Shown: piece after piece, positions 63,291 to 64,000 of the stretch
How the letters are laid out: each line of letters opens with the position of its first letter
Position numbering within the stretch: the first letter of the stretch is position 1
Source of the DNA: Saccharothrix australiensis
Lineage (GTDB): Bacteria; Actinomycetota; Actinomycetes; Mycobacteriales; Pseudonocardiaceae
Reading direction: 5' to 3'
DNA: 64,000 bases
NCBI RefSeq assembly: GCF_003634935.1
Contig: NZ_RBXO01000001.1
Span: forward strand, 5,171,501 to 5,235,500
The notes under the pieces: model-generated
What the model saw: only the letters and a program-made list of their open reading frames with translations
Databases searched by the model: none
What the model was told of the DNA's origin: nothing
Program-made: the position numbers and the translations under genes

Positions 63291-64000
63291 GTGACGACCC
63301 TCGCCGGACACCGGTTGACCCAGCACGCCCGCGGCGGCGGCTGCGCCTGCAAGATCCCTCCCGGCGAGCTGGAGGAGGTGGTGCGCGGCCTGACCGCCGC
63401 GCCGCCGCCGGACCCGCTCGGCGAGCTGGTCGTCGGCCTCGACGCGGGCGACGACGCGGCCGTGGTGCGCGTGCGCGGCGGCCTCGCGCTGATCGCCACC
63501 ACCGACTTCTTCACGCCCGTCGTGGACGACCCGTTCGACTGGGGTCGCATCGCGGCGGCCAACGCCCTGTCCGACGTCTACGCGATGGGCGGCGAGCCCG
63601 TGGTGGCGGTGAACCTGCTCGCGTGGCCGCGCGGGGTGCTGCCGCTCGAACTGGCGACCGAGGTGCTGCGCGGCGGGCAGGCGGTGTGCGCGGAAGCGGG
63701 CGCGCACCTCGCCGGCGGGCACAGCGTCGACGACGCCGAGCCCAAGTACGGGCTGGCCGTGACCGGCGTGGGCGACCCGGACCGCCTGCTGCGCAACGAC
63801 GCCGGCCGGGCGGGCACGCCGTTGTCGCTGACCAAGCCGCTGGGCGTGGGCGTGCTCAACAGCAGGCACAAGGCGACCGGCGAGGTGTTCCCGGCGGCGG
63901 TGGCGACGATGACCGCGCTCAACCGGGACGCGTCGCGCGCGGCGCTCGCGGCGGCTGCCTCGTGCGCGACCGACGTGACCGGTTTCGGGCTGCTCGGGCA
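63291..64000 (+). CDS. selD: Selenophosphate synthetase SelD, 3'-truncated by the window end
   Basis: Open to the window edge (~236 residues visible). N-terminal glycine-rich active site RLTQHARGGGCACKIPPGEL with the catalytic Cys and Lys (Cys form, not Sec). ATP-grasp/AIR-synthase-like motifs VGLDAGDDAAVV, TTDFFTPVVDDPFDWGRI, ANALSDVYAMGGEPV and LAGGHSVDDAEPKYGLA. GTG 63291 fits the family N-terminus; in-frame GTG 63255 is an alternative. Makes selenophosphate for SelA. Divergent from tRNA-Sec/selA/selB with ~190 bases between. Confidence 0.92.
   Translation, partial: MTTLAGHRLTQHARGGGCACKIPPGELEEVVRGLTAAPPPDPLGELVVGLDAGDDAAVVRVRGGLALIATTDFFTPVVDDPFDWGRIAAANALSDVYAMGGEPVVAVNLLAWPRGVLPLELATEVLRGGQAVCAEAGAHLAGGHSVDDAEPKYGLAVTGVGDPDRLLRNDAGRAGTPLSLTKPLGVGVLNSRHKATGEVFPAAVATMTALNRDASRAALAAAASCATDVTGFGLLG

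Overview
The window is a contiguous piece of a very GC-rich actinobacterial chromosome. Supporting signs are frequent GTG starts, GC-saturated third codon positions, an AfsR/SARP-type regulator, MelC tyrosinase, PucR, several eukaryotic-like Ser/Thr kinase genes and a RecQ with a C-terminal Tudor-like tail. A filamentous actinomycete near Pseudonocardiaceae (Saccharothrix/Actinosynnema/Lentzea type) is my best guess, but this is inference only. No IS element, phage or CRISPR array is visible.

Layout. 1-9.6 kb: a truncated membrane protein, a small secreted protein, a LuxR regulator, RecQ, a GT87 glycosyltransferase, a low-GC secreted basic mini-protein, a P450 with an atypical I-helix, and an orphan sulfur-binding-domain/HNH restriction endonuclease. 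9.6-28 kb: a large secreted subtilase, an AfsR-like SARP, CydAB oxidase, an alpha/beta hydrolase, an M20 hydrolase, a methyltransferase, an APH-like kinase, an OsmC protein, a secreted M28 peptidase and an MDMPI-fold protein. Two relics (TPR regulator, GH13 amylase tail) and a family of hairpin-rich dispersed repeats lie between these genes. 27.6-37.6 kb: a tight minus-strand operon of Ser/Thr kinase, Fn3 protein, MoxR ATPase, DUF58, transglutaminase-like protein, degenerate kinase and FHA protein. Two of its 'enzymes' have lost catalytic residues.

37.8-48.7 kb: a divergent catabolic locus around a PucR regulator. Leftward are a small repeat ORF, a YtcJ amidohydrolase and an NCS1 permease. 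Rightward are an amine oxidase, an agmatinase/guanidinobutyrase, an aminobutyraldehyde dehydrogenase and a GABA aminotransferase, which together suggest putrescine or agmatine breakdown through GABA. Three gene junctions here carry expanded short tandem repeats, and GGACAC/GTGTCC palindromes mark likely operators. 49.2-54.4 kb: melC1-melC2 tyrosinase with strong terminators, a YbhB protein, and an ABC sugar importer without its own ATPase.

54.7-64 kb: a formate dehydrogenase-N operon (fdhA-fdhB-fdhC) whose alpha subunit has an in-frame UGA selenocysteine codon followed by a SECIS-like hairpin. It is followed by the Sec machinery: selB and selA with tRNA-Sec immediately upstream of selA (minus strand), and selD (plus strand, cut by the window end). 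Substrate enzyme, tRNA, Sec synthase, selenophosphate synthetase and dedicated elongation factor therefore sit within about 10 kb.
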